64,000 bases of DNA from an uncultured Spirochaetaceae bacterium (GCA_902802305.1 CADCLG010000004.1:62001-126000), one strand, 5' to 3'. Counted from the stretch's first letter, positions 44,878 through 54,777 are shown. Translations and numbers: made by a program. Notes: a model not told the origin generated them from the sequence alone.

Positions 44878-45411
44878 ATGAAAAAAATAAAAAATCTGAT
44901 AATAATTTTACTTGCATTATTCTTTAGCCGCCCGCTTTTTGCAGATATAAATATCCGATGGAATACAATTGGTGGTCCAGAATTTTATAAAGGATTTTTC
45001 ATTATTAATCTTGAGGTTGAGATAGAAGAAGCTAATACAATGACTATTGGATTGGAAGGTGGTTTGGTTTTAAGTCCTTATATTGGATGGAATACATCCT
45101 GGATAAAATGTCTTCAACCTGAATCAGAAAAAAAATATCGCTTCTACATGGAAACAGAGCTTCACGGCGGAATAAACTTCTGGAAAGCCAGTTACATAAC
45201 TCCAACAGGACAGACTATAGAAAACTTGATAAGAGAGCCTTTTGTTTCTGCAGATATTCTTTTTACATTTAAGTCTGCATCACAGAGGCTTTATGGCGGA
45301 ATTGGATCTTCACTTAATTTTTCAACTCACAAAATGGATGGAGAGTGGGATTTTAAATTTTCCCCTGCGTTAATTATAGCTCTTGGACTAAAATTAACTG
45401 GCTGGCAATGA
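44878..45411 (+). CDS. Small exported beta-barrel-like protein
   Basis: This is a 177-residue protein. ATG 44878 (not GTG 44875) follows AAAGGAG. Signal: MKKIKNLIIILLALFFSRPL then FA. The rest alternates polar/hydrophobic residues in short strands (IGLEGGLVLSPYIGWNTSW, ALIIALGLKL), consistent with a small outer-membrane barrel. Function unknown; partner of the lipoprotein just upstream. Confidence 0.68.
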   Translation: MKKIKNLIIILLALFFSRPLFADINIRWNTIGGPEFYKGFFIINLEVEIEEANTMTIGLEGGLVLSPYIGWNTSWIKCLQPESEKKYRFYMETELHGGINFWKASYITPTGQTIENLIREPFVSADILFTFKSASQRLYGGIGSSLNFSTHKMDGEWDFKFSPALIIALGLKLTGWQ

Positions 45412-45415
45412 AGCT

Positions 45416-46906
45416 TTATTTCATCATCCTTGAGGGCTGAGCCAAGCGGTCTCTTGTTTGAATTGAGTTTTCTTCTTCTGAATTTATTACAATTCCTTTT
45501 TTCATCCAAATCCCGGTTTTATAGCGAATTAAGCATACAATAGCGGTGATTGTCCAGGTAAGACCAGTTGTAATCCAGATTCCCCAGAAGCCGATTGAAA
45601 TAAGATGTCCAAAAAGGATGATTGACGGAACTTTTGTGAGGAAAGGAGCAATTCCGATTCGGCAGGCTACTTCGCAGATACCGTTTATCATAGAAAAAGC
45701 AGTGTCTCCGCAGCCGTTTAATACTGCACGCGGCACGTAAATCATTCCCAGGGCAAAATAACAGACAGATGTAATCATCAGAGCTTTGGCACCGATTGAA
45801 ATTACCTGAGGGTCTTTTACAAAGGCTCCGATAATAGTGCTTCCTAAGAAATGGAAAACCGGCAATACGGAAAGACTGAATATCAGTACAATAAAAGAAC
45901 CGCGATGGAAACCTTTTTTTACTCTTTCAATCTGACCTGCTCCAAGATTCTGACCAGAATAATTTGTGATTGCGGCACCAACTGAACCGTAAGGCTGCTG
46001 GACAAGCTGTTCTACCCTCATTACGATTGTGTAGGCGGCCATGACAGTTTCGCCAAAGGTGTTTACAATTCCCTGCAAAACCATCATCGAAATAGAAATC
46101 ATTGAACCTTGCAGCGAAATTGGGATTCCGAATCTGAAAGAACGGGCAATTATGGCGGTGTGCGGTTTTAATTCATCCTTTGTGAGTCGGAAATATTCAA
46201 TTTTTTTGTAGGAATAAATCAGACTGGTAACGGCGGAAATTGCCTGTGAAATGATTGTAGCCAGAGCAACGCCAAAAACTCCCCAGTGGAAAGCCAGTAC
46301 AAATACCAGATCCAGAACAAGATTTACAATACTGGAAAGTATTAGAAAATATAATGGCGACTTGGAATCACCAAAGGCACGGAGAATTGATGCAACGCCA
46401 TTGTAAAACGCTATAAAAAGGATGCCGCAGCAGGTTGTACGCATGTAGATAATTGAGTCGTGGAGGATGGAGGGCGGGCAGTTAAGAAGCCGCAGCAACT
46501 GGGGACAAAAAGCAAAGGCCAGAATGCTCACTATAATAGAAGCAAATCCTAAAACATAAACTGAATTGCCGATTGTTGCGCGTACGTTTTTATAGTCCTT
46601 GGCACCAAAATACTGGGCAACTACAATTCCTATACCAATTGCCAGCCCGGAACTGAGTGAAAAACAGAAAAATCCCATGGAGCCGCAGGTACCGACTGCC
46701 GCAATTGCATTTGCACCGACAAAGTTACCAACGATGATGGAATCTACCATATTATAAAACTGCTGAAAGATGTTTCCGATTAAAAGGGGTGCCGCAAATG
46801 AAAGAATGTGTTTTACTGGAGAACCGACAGTCATATCGGTTATGTTATTTTTTGCCGCACTTTTTTGCCTTGTGCTGCTGACAGGCTTCTTTGTATTCAT
46901 ATTCAT
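45416..46906 (-). CDS. MATE-family multidrug/sodium antiporter
   Basis: This is a 496-residue protein with twelve predicted membrane helices in two homologous halves. N-terminal GSPVKHILSFAAPLLIGNIF then VDSIIVGNFVG and the loop PYGSVGAAITNYSGQNLGAG are standard MATE features. It exports toxic compounds or metabolites with Na+ or H+. A -10-like TATATT (46919-46914) ends 7 nt before ATG and no SD is seen. Confidence 0.92.
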   Translation of the reverse strand: MNMNTKKPVSSTRQKSAAKNNITDMTVGSPVKHILSFAAPLLIGNIFQQFYNMVDSIIVGNFVGANAIAAVGTCGSMGFFCFSLSSGLAIGIGIVVAQYFGAKDYKNVRATIGNSVYVLGFASIIVSILAFAFCPQLLRLLNCPPSILHDSIIYMRTTCCGILFIAFYNGVASILRAFGDSKSPLYFLILSSIVNLVLDLVFVLAFHWGVFGVALATIISQAISAVTSLIYSYKKIEYFRLTKDELKPHTAIIARSFRFGIPISLQGSMISISMMVLQGIVNTFGETVMAAYTIVMRVEQLVQQPYGSVGAAITNYSGQNLGAGQIERVKKGFHRGSFIVLIFSLSVLPVFHFLGSTIIGAFVKDPQVISIGAKALMITSVCYFALGMIYVPRAVLNGCGDTAFSMINGICEVACRIGIAPFLTKVPSIILFGHLISIGFWGIWITTGLTWTITAIVCLIRYKTGIWMKKGIVINSEEENSIQTRDRLAQPSRMMK

Positions 46907-46913
46907 CGGTTTT

Positions 46914-46919
46914 AATATA
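46914..46919 (-). promoter_or_regulatory. -10 element before the MATE gene
   Basis: TATATT lies 7 nt from ATG 46906 on the minus strand, one of the leaderless-type starts in this window. No clear -35. Confidence 0.35.
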
Positions 46920-47052
46920 GTGATTTTAATATTTTATAGAATGTATTTTGTTATCAAATAATAGAATGAATCTTTATTCCCCCTGCTATTTCCAATTAAT
47001 TAAAAAAGTGCTAAAATCCTTTTTACATTTCATTTTATGGAGGGTACAAATT

Positions 47053-48513
47053 ATGGTACCAGTTTTAATTAAAGATTTACTTTCTTCTAAACCGGACGGT
47101 CGCAGTGTTAAGGTTTGCGGCTGGGTTCGTACTGTTCGTGACTCAAAAGGTCTTGTTTTTATTCAGGTAAATGATGGCAGCTGCTTTGCCAACATTCAGC
47201 TCACTTTTGATAGAAATAATCCTTCCAAAAATGCAAATGTAAATCAGATTGAAGAAGAACTCAAAAAGCTCAACACAGGTGCTTCTATCCGCGCTACAGG
47301 GTCCTTGATTGAATCTCCTGCAAGCGGTCAGGCTGTTGAAGTTACTTTGGAAACTCTTGAATGTCTTGGAACTTGTAATCCAGATGAATATCCTCTTCAG
47401 AAAAACAAGATGTCTATGGAATATCTTCGCGAAGTTGCTCATTTGCGTGCAAGAACTAACACTTTTGGTGCTGTTTATCGCGTTCGTAACCAGATGGCAT
47501 TTGCGGTTCATTCATTTTTCCAGGAGCGAGGTTTCCAGTATATAAATGCACCTGAAATCACTTGCTCGGATTGTGAGGGCGCGGGAGAGATGTTCCAGGT
47601 TACAACTTTGAGCATGGAAAAAATTGCTGAATTGGGTGTAAAGGCTGGAATTGGTGGCATGAAAATTGAAGATGCCCACAAGATTGTTGACTACTCAAAG
47701 GATTTCTTTGGAAAGAAGGCTTCTCTTACTGTGTCTGGTCAGCTTGAAGCAGAAACTCTTGCAACCGCTTTGAGCCGAGTTTACACTTTTGGACCAACTT
47801 TCCGTGCAGAAAACTCTAACACACCTCGCCATCTTGCTGAGTTCTGGATGATTGAACCTGAAATGGCTTTCTATGACCTGGATGATGACATGGATATTCA
47901 GGAAGACTTTGTAAAATATCTTTTGAACTGGGCTTTGACAAAGTGCCGTGAAGATTTGGAATTCTTTGACAAGCGTATTCAGCCTGGTTTGATTGAAAGC
48001 CTTACCAAAGTTGCAAATGCAAAATTTGTACGCATAAGCTATACGGAAGCGATTGCAAAATTGGAGGAAGCAGCTGCAAAGGGTGCTAAGTTTGAGTTCA
48101 AGCCTTACTGGGGCTGCGATATTGCAACTGAACACGAGCGTTATCTTACAGAAAAGATTTACGGCTGCCCAGTTATGGTTTACAATTATCCTAAGGAGAT
48201 AAAATCCTTCTATATGAAACAGAATGATGACGGAAAAACTGTAAAAGCCGTTGACGTTCTTGTTCCTGGAATTGGCGAACTTATCGGCGGTTCTGAACGT
48301 GAAGAAAACTACGACAAGCTTCTTGCTGCATGTAAAGAACGCAATATGGATATGTCTAATTACGAATGGTATTTGGATTTGCGCCGCTTTGGTACAGTTC
48401 CTCATTCTGGATTTGGACTTGGATTTGAACGCCTCATGCGATATGTTACCGGTATGGAAAATATCCGTGATGTAATTCCTTATCCACGCGCACCAAAACT
48501 TGCAGATTTCTAA
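47053..48513 (+). CDS. asnS: Asparaginyl-tRNA synthetase
   Basis: This is a 486-residue class II synthetase. ATG 47053 follows TGGAGGG and begins MVPVLIKDLLSS; an N-terminal OB fold (VCGWVRTVRDSKGLVFIQVN) is followed by the catalytic domain with motif 2 GPTFRAENSNTPRHLAEFWM (Asn-specific) and motif 3 GFGLGFERLMRYVTG. The upstream extension to 46948 is not needed. Confidence 0.97.
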   Translation: MVPVLIKDLLSSKPDGRSVKVCGWVRTVRDSKGLVFIQVNDGSCFANIQLTFDRNNPSKNANVNQIEEELKKLNTGASIRATGSLIESPASGQAVEVTLETLECLGTCNPDEYPLQKNKMSMEYLREVAHLRARTNTFGAVYRVRNQMAFAVHSFFQERGFQYINAPEITCSDCEGAGEMFQVTTLSMEKIAELGVKAGIGGMKIEDAHKIVDYSKDFFGKKASLTVSGQLEAETLATALSRVYTFGPTFRAENSNTPRHLAEFWMIEPEMAFYDLDDDMDIQEDFVKYLLNWALTKCREDLEFFDKRIQPGLIESLTKVANAKFVRISYTEAIAKLEEAAAKGAKFEFKPYWGCDIATEHERYLTEKIYGCPVMVYNYPKEIKSFYMKQNDDGKTVKAVDVLVPGIGELIGGSEREENYDKLLAACKERNMDMSNYEWYLDLRRFGTVPHSGFGLGFERLMRYVTGMENIRDVIPYPRAPKLADF

Positions 48514-48554
48514 AAAGCATTAGCAGGAAGAATATTTTTACATCAGAAGATTTT

Positions 48555-49874
48555 ATGGGAATGGAAGAGAATAATCTAAAGAAGATAAAGAAAATTAAGA
48601 TAAAACTCAAGCATTCGCAAAAAATCAAAAAATTCGGGCAGAAACTTTATTTGTGCTGCTCGAATTTCCAGAACAATACCTTGTGGGAAAGCGCCTCTTC
48701 CTGCTCTTTCGGCTTTATATTTTCCTTCATTCCTCTTGTACTTATAATCCTTACAATACTTACAGGCATTTTTAGAATTTCACCGGGCATTATCAACTAT
48801 ACGATGAAGTTTGCAGATACAATTCAGTCAATAGTTGATATCAACCCATTTATACAGACAATTCTGAATATGAAAACCTTTCATGCAATTGATATAGTTC
48901 TCGCCTTCTGGATAATCTGGATGGCAAGAAAACTTTTTATTTCCATCATGCAGGCAATGACAAAGATTTTCCGTTCAGTTTCCAAGCGAAAAAACATTCT
49001 TAATCAGCTTTTTGTTTTTCTTCTGGAATTTCTGATTGTTGTAATAATTGCAGCGGTAATCATTTTTTCTTTTGTAATGAATCAGCTGGTAACTTCTAGT
49101 TCTTTTGACCAGGTACGCGAATTCTTCCCTAAAATTGTAAATGAAAATTCACATCATATTGTCACCCTGATTATGTATTTTGTAATTTTTATCTGCACGA
49201 TTTTTGTTTACAGAATTATGGCTGGAACAAAACCACCTGTTCTGCTCTGTATTCTTTATGCAGCTTTGAATGTGCTTGCCTTCTTTTTAATTTCTCTGCT
49301 TATAAATAAATTTACAAACCTCACAAAATACAATGTTGTTTATGGTACAATTTCTTCTCTCGTAATTTTGATGATGAGGGTTTACTTTTTCTTTGTTTTC
49401 TTTCTGTTTTTTGCCCAGATGATTTACGTAAGCCAGTTTTTTGACACCCTGCTTCTGAGTGAAATCTATCTTTTACCGACAATCGAAACTAAAGGACTTA
49501 TGCCATCCTTCCGCAGAATGATGTTTGTAAATCCTGCTGCCCTTAAAACTACCGAGAATTCAAAATTCTACAAAGCAGGTGACCTTATTTTTACCAAAGG
49601 TGATTCAGCTGAACAAATTTATTACATCCGCAAGGGTAAGATAATGGAAGAAACTGAAACAAGTCCTGTTTTCCATGAATCCGGCGAATTTGTCGGTGAA
49701 GCCCAGTGCATTTTGAATCAACCACGAATCGGTAACTGCCTTGCTGTTCAAGATTCCAAGCTGCTTGTTTTTTCTAAAGACGAGTTTATGGATTTAATGC
49801 AAAAATCTCCAAAAGCCGCCTCAAAAGCAATCTCCAAAATCTCCGAAGAAACCGCCACAATTTACAATGCATAA
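48555..49874 (+). CDS. YihY/BrkB-type membrane protein with C-terminal cyclic-nucleotide-binding domain
   Basis: This is a 439-residue protein. Residues 35-315 carry six hydrophobic helices of the YihY/virulence factor BrkB family (SFGFIFSFIPLVLIILTILT, VVYGTISSLVILMMRVYFFF). After residue 330 comes a cNMP-binding fold (KFYKAGDLIFTKGDSAEQIYYIRKGKI, then FVGEAQCIL and RIGNCLAVQDSKLLVFSKDEF). YihY members usually lack this domain. It could gate or regulate the membrane part; ligand unknown. Weak SD. Confidence 0.82.
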   Translation: MGMEENNLKKIKKIKIKLKHSQKIKKFGQKLYLCCSNFQNNTLWESASSCSFGFIFSFIPLVLIILTILTGIFRISPGIINYTMKFADTIQSIVDINPFIQTILNMKTFHAIDIVLAFWIIWMARKLFISIMQAMTKIFRSVSKRKNILNQLFVFLLEFLIVVIIAAVIIFSFVMNQLVTSSSFDQVREFFPKIVNENSHHIVTLIMYFVIFICTIFVYRIMAGTKPPVLLCILYAALNVLAFFLISLLINKFTNLTKYNVVYGTISSLVILMMRVYFFFVFFLFFAQMIYVSQFFDTLLLSEIYLLPTIETKGLMPSFRRMMFVNPAALKTTENSKFYKAGDLIFTKGDSAEQIYYIRKGKIMEETETSPVFHESGEFVGEAQCILNQPRIGNCLAVQDSKLLVFSKDEFMDLMQKSPKAASKAISKISEETATIYNA

Positions 49875-49879
49875 GAATG

Positions 49880-49906
49880 CACAGTTTTTGTAAAACAAAA
49901 ACTGTG
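49880..49906. terminator. Perfect 12-bp hairpin after the YihY gene
   Basis: CACAGTTTTTGT (49880-49891) pairs with ACAAAAACTGTG (49895-49906) round a 3-nt loop. No U-tract follows. GTGAACGAGCC is then repeated in tandem at 49904-49925, and ACGAGCC could pair with GGCTCGT further on. A terminator or small structured element is possible. Confidence 0.4.
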
Positions 49907-50000
49907 AACGAGCCGTGAACGAGCCTGGTAACAATTAAAGTTAGAAATTGGATGCAGTGGGCTCGTAGCTTGTTGTATTCCCTCTTTACAGTTTTTTCTA

Positions 50001-50006
50001 TATAAT
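50001..50006 (+). promoter_or_regulatory. -10 element of guaA
   Basis: TATAAT ends 7 nt before ATG 50014 and no SD lies between. A -35 is not clear. I found no guanine-riboswitch core upstream. Confidence 0.45.
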
Positions 50007-50013
50007 CTTTTAC

Positions 50014-51906
50014 ATGAGTCGTGAAAAGATTGTTGTTTTAGATTTTGGGTCGCAGTATGCGCATTTGATTGCAAAACGCTTTAGAATGTTGGGATATTAT
50101 TCAGAAATCGCCTTGCCTTCTACTTCACTGGAAGCCTTTGAAAACTGCAAGGGAATTGTTTTTTCCGGCGGACCATCTTCGGTTTATGATGAAAAAGTAC
50201 CTGAGTTTAATTCTGAAATACTCAATCTTGATATTCCTATTCTCGGCTTGTGTTACGGACACTACATTGTCCAGCTTGGTTATAATGGAAAAGTTGATAA
50301 AGCTCCAGTCGGCGAGTTCGGCTTTGCAAGTCTCAATTTTGCAGAAGGCGTTGGTGGGGAGCAATCAAAATGTCCTCTTTTCAAAGGAATTGAAGGCAGC
50401 CAGCAGGTTTGGATGAGTCATCAGGACGGTGTTTTGCAAATGGGAGAGGGCTTTGAAGTTGTCGGCTCCACAAAAGACTGCCCTTACGCCGCCACACAAA
50501 ATCTTGCAAAAAAACGATTCAGCCTTCAGTTTCATTGCGAAGTAAAAGATACCCCTTGCGGAAATCAGATTTTCCAGAACTTTGCTGATTATTGCGGAAT
50601 GAAACAAAACTGGGATCAGGACACAGTTCTTAATATAATCCTTGAAAATATAAAAAAAGAAGCAGACGGTCACAATGTTCTGCTCTTTTTAAGCGGTGGA
50701 GTTGATTCAACAATCACCTTTGCCCTTTTGAATAAAGCTCTTGGCCAGGACCGCGTACTGGGACTCCACATCGACAACGGTTTTATGCGCAAAAACGAAA
50801 GTCATAATGTTGCAGAAGCCTACAGAAAGTTTGGTTTTACCAATTTTATTGTTGAAGATGCCAGCGAATCCTTCCTTAAAGCCATTGCCGGTCTAACCGA
50901 TCCTCAGAAAAAACGCATGGCAGTCGGCGAAAACTTTATCACAGTAAGAAACGAAGTTACAGCAAAACAAAATCTTGATGATTCATGGCTGCTTGCCCAG
51001 GGAACTCTTTATCCTGATATTATAGAAAGCGGCGGAACTAAAAACTCAAATACCATAAAAACTCACCATAACCGAGTTGCAGGTATTCAGGAGCTGATTG
51101 CCAAAGGCCTGATTATTGAACCAATCCGCGATTTATATAAGGATGAAGTTCGTTCAATCGGTAAAAAATTGGGACTTTCAGACCAACTTGTAATGCGCCA
51201 TCCTTTCCCTGGTCCTGGACTTTCAATCAACGTTTTGTGTTATGATGGAAAATCCTGGTCAGAAAAAGATGAAAGAGAATACAAAGCTGCCCAGGAAGAA
51301 CTTGATAAAATTAAACTTGATATGTTCTGTGAAAACTGTTCTGCCTCTCTCAAACGAAGCATTCTTCCAGTACGTTCAGTTGGTGTTCAGGGAGATTTTA
51401 GAACTTACCGCTTCCCTGCCCTTCTTACCTTTGCTGATGAAGGAAATGGCTTCTATCACTTCCCTGGCAAACGTGAAAAGATTGAAGCCTGTTCATCTAC
51501 AATTACAAACGCTGCAAAATACATAAACCGCACCTGTATAAAGCTTTATCAAAATCCAAAGATTGCAGACAGCGAACTGAAGCTGCAGGAAGGTTATTGC
51601 GACCGCCGCCGTTTAGACCAGTTGCGCGAAGTTGATAATATCGTCCTTACAGAATTACATGAATCAGGCTGGTATAATCAGATTTTCCAGCATCTTACAA
51701 TAGATTTGCCTTATGCCAGTGCCCCGGACAGAGCGACTTTTGTTCTTCGCCCGGTTTGCTCAGAAGACGTTATGACAGCGCGATTTGCAATGCTGCCAAA
51801 AGAGCTTTTGGAAAGGATTGTACATAAGATTGCGGACCTGCCATTTGTAGATGCACTCTATTTTGATGCTACCAATAAACCTCCAGCAACCTTCGGGTGG
51901 GAGTAG
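50014..51906 (+). CDS. guaA: GMP synthase (glutamine-hydrolysing), enlarged C-terminal part
   Basis: This is a 630-residue GMP synthase; 510-530 is usual. The class I amidotransferase has Cys in GLCYGH and His/Glu in LQFHCEV; the ATP-pyrophosphatase has LLFLSGGVDSTITFAL. The C-terminal dimerisation domain is expanded: after HPFPGPGLSINVLCYDG about 80-130 extra residues include SILPVRSVGVQGDF before the LREVDNIVLTELHESGWYNQ segment, whereas in usual GuaA the PVRSVGV motif follows that segment. The end KPPATFGWE is standard. All catalytic parts seem present, so activity is expected. Confidence 0.94.
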   Translation: MSREKIVVLDFGSQYAHLIAKRFRMLGYYSEIALPSTSLEAFENCKGIVFSGGPSSVYDEKVPEFNSEILNLDIPILGLCYGHYIVQLGYNGKVDKAPVGEFGFASLNFAEGVGGEQSKCPLFKGIEGSQQVWMSHQDGVLQMGEGFEVVGSTKDCPYAATQNLAKKRFSLQFHCEVKDTPCGNQIFQNFADYCGMKQNWDQDTVLNIILENIKKEADGHNVLLFLSGGVDSTITFALLNKALGQDRVLGLHIDNGFMRKNESHNVAEAYRKFGFTNFIVEDASESFLKAIAGLTDPQKKRMAVGENFITVRNEVTAKQNLDDSWLLAQGTLYPDIIESGGTKNSNTIKTHHNRVAGIQELIAKGLIIEPIRDLYKDEVRSIGKKLGLSDQLVMRHPFPGPGLSINVLCYDGKSWSEKDEREYKAAQEELDKIKLDMFCENCSASLKRSILPVRSVGVQGDFRTYRFPALLTFADEGNGFYHFPGKREKIEACSSTITNAAKYINRTCIKLYQNPKIADSELKLQEGYCDRRRLDQLREVDNIVLTELHESGWYNQIFQHLTIDLPYASAPDRATFVLRPVCSEDVMTARFAMLPKELLERIVHKIADLPFVDALYFDATNKPPATFGWE

Positions 51907-51972
51907 CGCGCAAAATCGACGTTCAAGTTTTATATACCTTCTGCCGATAATTGTTCTGATGGAGTATATTCT

Positions 51973-54768
51973 ATGAAGAAATATTGTTTACTATTTGCAG
52001 TTTTATCGGCAGTTTTGATTACAACATCGTGTGCTTCAACGGACGAAACACCGGAAGTTCACTCAGAACAGCCTAATTTACAGTTACTTATTCTCCAGGG
52101 CCGCTATGATGAAGCAAAAAGTCTCTTTTTTACAGATTTGGACGTAAACCAGCAAGACGTAGATAAAAACACCGCATTACATGTTGCCGCATCTATGGGC
52201 AGCGTTGATATGATTGAATATCTTATTGCACGCGGAGCCGATACAACAATACTGAACAGGGATGGCTATACACCTATCCACATAGCAATCATGAACAGAA
52301 AATATGATGCTATCCGGGCACTTGCCGAAACAGGAAAAACAATCTTTGCAACAGACAAAGAAGGAAAAAATGCCCTCGACCATATTTTTGAAATTGACGG
52401 CGAGCTTCTTTACAATTCAGTCATTACTCCAAAAACCCTGCACATCACAAATGATGAAGGACAGACTCTTGTTCATTATTTTATTTTAAACAAAAACCTT
52501 ACAGCTATTCAAAAGTGTGCGGCTCTTGGCGTTGACCTTTCAATTGAAAATGCCCAGGGCTTAACTCCACTTGAGCTTGCAATGCAGGACACCTCAAATA
52601 TTATAAACGCAAAAATGGCCGCTGAACTTATAAAAGCAAAATGTGAGCCTATGAGAGGTGAGTTTTCTTATTTTGAAGATACAGTTAGAACCTACAATGT
52701 TTCACTGCGTTTTGCAAACAACAGAACACCACTTCACATGGCAGCTGCTTACGGTCACTTAGGAATTGCCCAGTACCTTATAGAAAACGGAGCACAGATT
52801 GAAGCTCAGGGAAACTTTGGTGCAACTCCTCTTCACACAGCAGTAGAGTATGGACATACCATGGTTGCAAAGCTTCTGCTGGAAAACGGTGCAAATGTAA
52901 ATGCCCGAGACCAGATGGGAAGAACACCACTGCTTTCAAAAATAGCAAGAAAACAGCAGTTAGACATGTATACAGCCCTCATGAATTACAAGGCTGATGT
53001 TCATGCAAAAGATATTTATGGAAACACACCTCTTCACAATGCAACAATAAGCGGAGTCAGCAATCTGATTTTAAATCGTCTGGTAAAAGAAGGTGCAGAT
53101 GTAGATGCCCGGAATGAAGATGGTGTTACCCCCCTGGCCCTTGCAGTAGAAAATGAACTTTTAGACCAGATTTCTTTCTTTGTAAATCTTAATGCAGATA
53201 TAAATGCAAAAGACAAGATGGGCGAATCACCTTTGACAAAAGCAATTGCCATCGCAACAGAAACAAAAAATCTTTCTGTATTACAGGCCTTGATTACTCC
53301 TAACAATGTAAATGCCCGAGATGCAAACGGTGAAACTCCACTTCATCAGGCAGTAAGAGGAAGAGCAAACAAAGCTATAATCCAATATATTGCAAACAGT
53401 GAAGCAGACCTTAACGCAAGAAATGCAAACGGTGATAGTATTCTTTATACAGCAGTTGAATTGAACAATAAGGAAGCAGGTGTATTCCTTATAAATGAAG
53501 GTGCTGACATTTACTGTAGAAACTCAGAAGATTTTTCTCCATTAAGACTTGCAATGGTTCAAGGTGGCGAAGTTCGTGACTGGTTTATGAGCAAAAAAGT
53601 TATAAACGGTTCAGACGGAAACGGCAACACACCTCTTCACTATGCGGCAGAATGGAAATATGATGAAAATATCAAATATATAATCTCAAAGGGTGGAGAC
53701 ATAAATAAAAAGAATGCTGTAGGACAAACTCCTTTACACAATGCAGCTAAAGAAAACTCTGCATCTACAATCAAACTTATTATTGAAAATGGAGCAAATC
53801 CGAATGCCCGCGACTTATTGAACAACACCCCTCTTCATCAGAGCGTACAGTGGAATACTCTTGAAGCTACAAAAGTTCTAATTTCTATGGGTGCAATAGT
53901 TGATGCAAAAAATACTTCTGGAAAAACTCCTCTTGCAATTGCAGCAATTTATGACTCAGCTGACAGTGCAAAAATCCTTCTGGAAAATAAGGCAAACGTA
54001 AACTCTTCTGACATCACTGGAAAAACCGTACTAATGGAAGCAGTTCAGCAGAGATCTGAAAAAGTTATTCCTGTAGTTCTTGCTTACGGGGCAAATGTAA
54101 ACACCCAGGATATGTATGGCCGTAATGCCTATCACGAAGCAGCAGAAATTAAAGACAAGGAAATTATCAGGGTTCTGGCAGCTTACGGTGGAAATGCTCT
54201 TAGCCGTGACAGCTTTGCAAAAACACCATTCTCTCTTATCGTGAATGAAAACATGGATTTGATAAACTTCCTTCTTGGAAGCGACAAAAATCTTTCGGAT
54301 AGTGATGGAAACAATCCTCTGCATATTGCAATCCTCTGTAAGGTTAAGGCAGAAACAATGACAGGTTTAATTGAATCCGGCTATGATATTAATCAGCGAA
54401 ACAGCAAGGGACTCACACCTCTCAATTATGCTATTATCCAGAAGCAGAATAATCTTGCAAAAATCCTGATTCAGAATAATGCAGACCCTTTTGTTACAGA
54501 TAATAATGGTGACTGTGCAATTACCCTTGCATTCAATTCACCAGAAGTTCAGGATGTTCTGGAAGCAATGCTTAGAAAGTATGCAACAACTGCTGATTTC
54601 CAGGGAGACACAATCCTTCATTATGCCGCACGTTCTGCAAATGAGGAAACGCTAAAGCTTATTCTTTCTTTTGGACTGAATAAGAATGCAACAAACAACA
54701 ACGGCGAAACACCTTATGCAGTTGCCCGCCGCTGGAATAATCAGACAGCAATCAGACTACTGAAATAA
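51973..54768 (+). CDS. Giant ankyrin-repeat lipoprotein
   Basis: This is a 931-residue protein with signal MKKYCLLFAVLSAVLITTSC. The mature part is nearly all ankyrin repeats (about 25; GxTPLHxAA...GHxxIxxxLIxxGADIN patterns such as NRTPLHMAAAYGHLGIAQYL and GATPLHTAVEYGHTMVAKLL). SD GGAG lies 8-9 nt before ATG. It is outside the cytoplasm and probably binds proteins at the cell surface or periplasm; host proteins are possible but unproved. It ends in a palindrome shared with the convergent pyrophosphatase gene. Confidence 0.93.
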   Translation: MKKYCLLFAVLSAVLITTSCASTDETPEVHSEQPNLQLLILQGRYDEAKSLFFTDLDVNQQDVDKNTALHVAASMGSVDMIEYLIARGADTTILNRDGYTPIHIAIMNRKYDAIRALAETGKTIFATDKEGKNALDHIFEIDGELLYNSVITPKTLHITNDEGQTLVHYFILNKNLTAIQKCAALGVDLSIENAQGLTPLELAMQDTSNIINAKMAAELIKAKCEPMRGEFSYFEDTVRTYNVSLRFANNRTPLHMAAAYGHLGIAQYLIENGAQIEAQGNFGATPLHTAVEYGHTMVAKLLLENGANVNARDQMGRTPLLSKIARKQQLDMYTALMNYKADVHAKDIYGNTPLHNATISGVSNLILNRLVKEGADVDARNEDGVTPLALAVENELLDQISFFVNLNADINAKDKMGESPLTKAIAIATETKNLSVLQALITPNNVNARDANGETPLHQAVRGRANKAIIQYIANSEADLNARNANGDSILYTAVELNNKEAGVFLINEGADIYCRNSEDFSPLRLAMVQGGEVRDWFMSKKVINGSDGNGNTPLHYAAEWKYDENIKYIISKGGDINKKNAVGQTPLHNAAKENSASTIKLIIENGANPNARDLLNNTPLHQSVQWNTLEATKVLISMGAIVDAKNTSGKTPLAIAAIYDSADSAKILLENKANVNSSDITGKTVLMEAVQQRSEKVIPVVLAYGANVNTQDMYGRNAYHEAAEIKDKEIIRVLAAYGGNALSRDSFAKTPFSLIVNENMDLINFLLGSDKNLSDSDGNNPLHIAILCKVKAETMTGLIESGYDINQRNSKGLTPLNYAIIQKQNNLAKILIQNNADPFVTDNNGDCAITLAFNSPEVQDVLEAMLRKYATTADFQGDTILHYAARSANEETLKLILSFGLNKNATNNNGETPYAVARRWNNQTAIRLLK

Positions 54769-54777
54769 TTATTTCAG
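54760..54777. other. Perfect 18-bp palindrome at the meeting of two stop codons
   Basis: CTGAAATAATTATTTCAG is its own reverse complement and contains both abutting stop codons of the ankyrin gene and the pyrophosphatase gene; both proteins end in -LK. As RNA it would form a hairpin with little loop. Confidence 0.8.

Noticed and set aside
49875..50013. Guanine riboswitch upstream of guaA
   Set aside because: No conserved riboswitch core is visible and the -10 sits 7 nt before ATG, leaving no leader.
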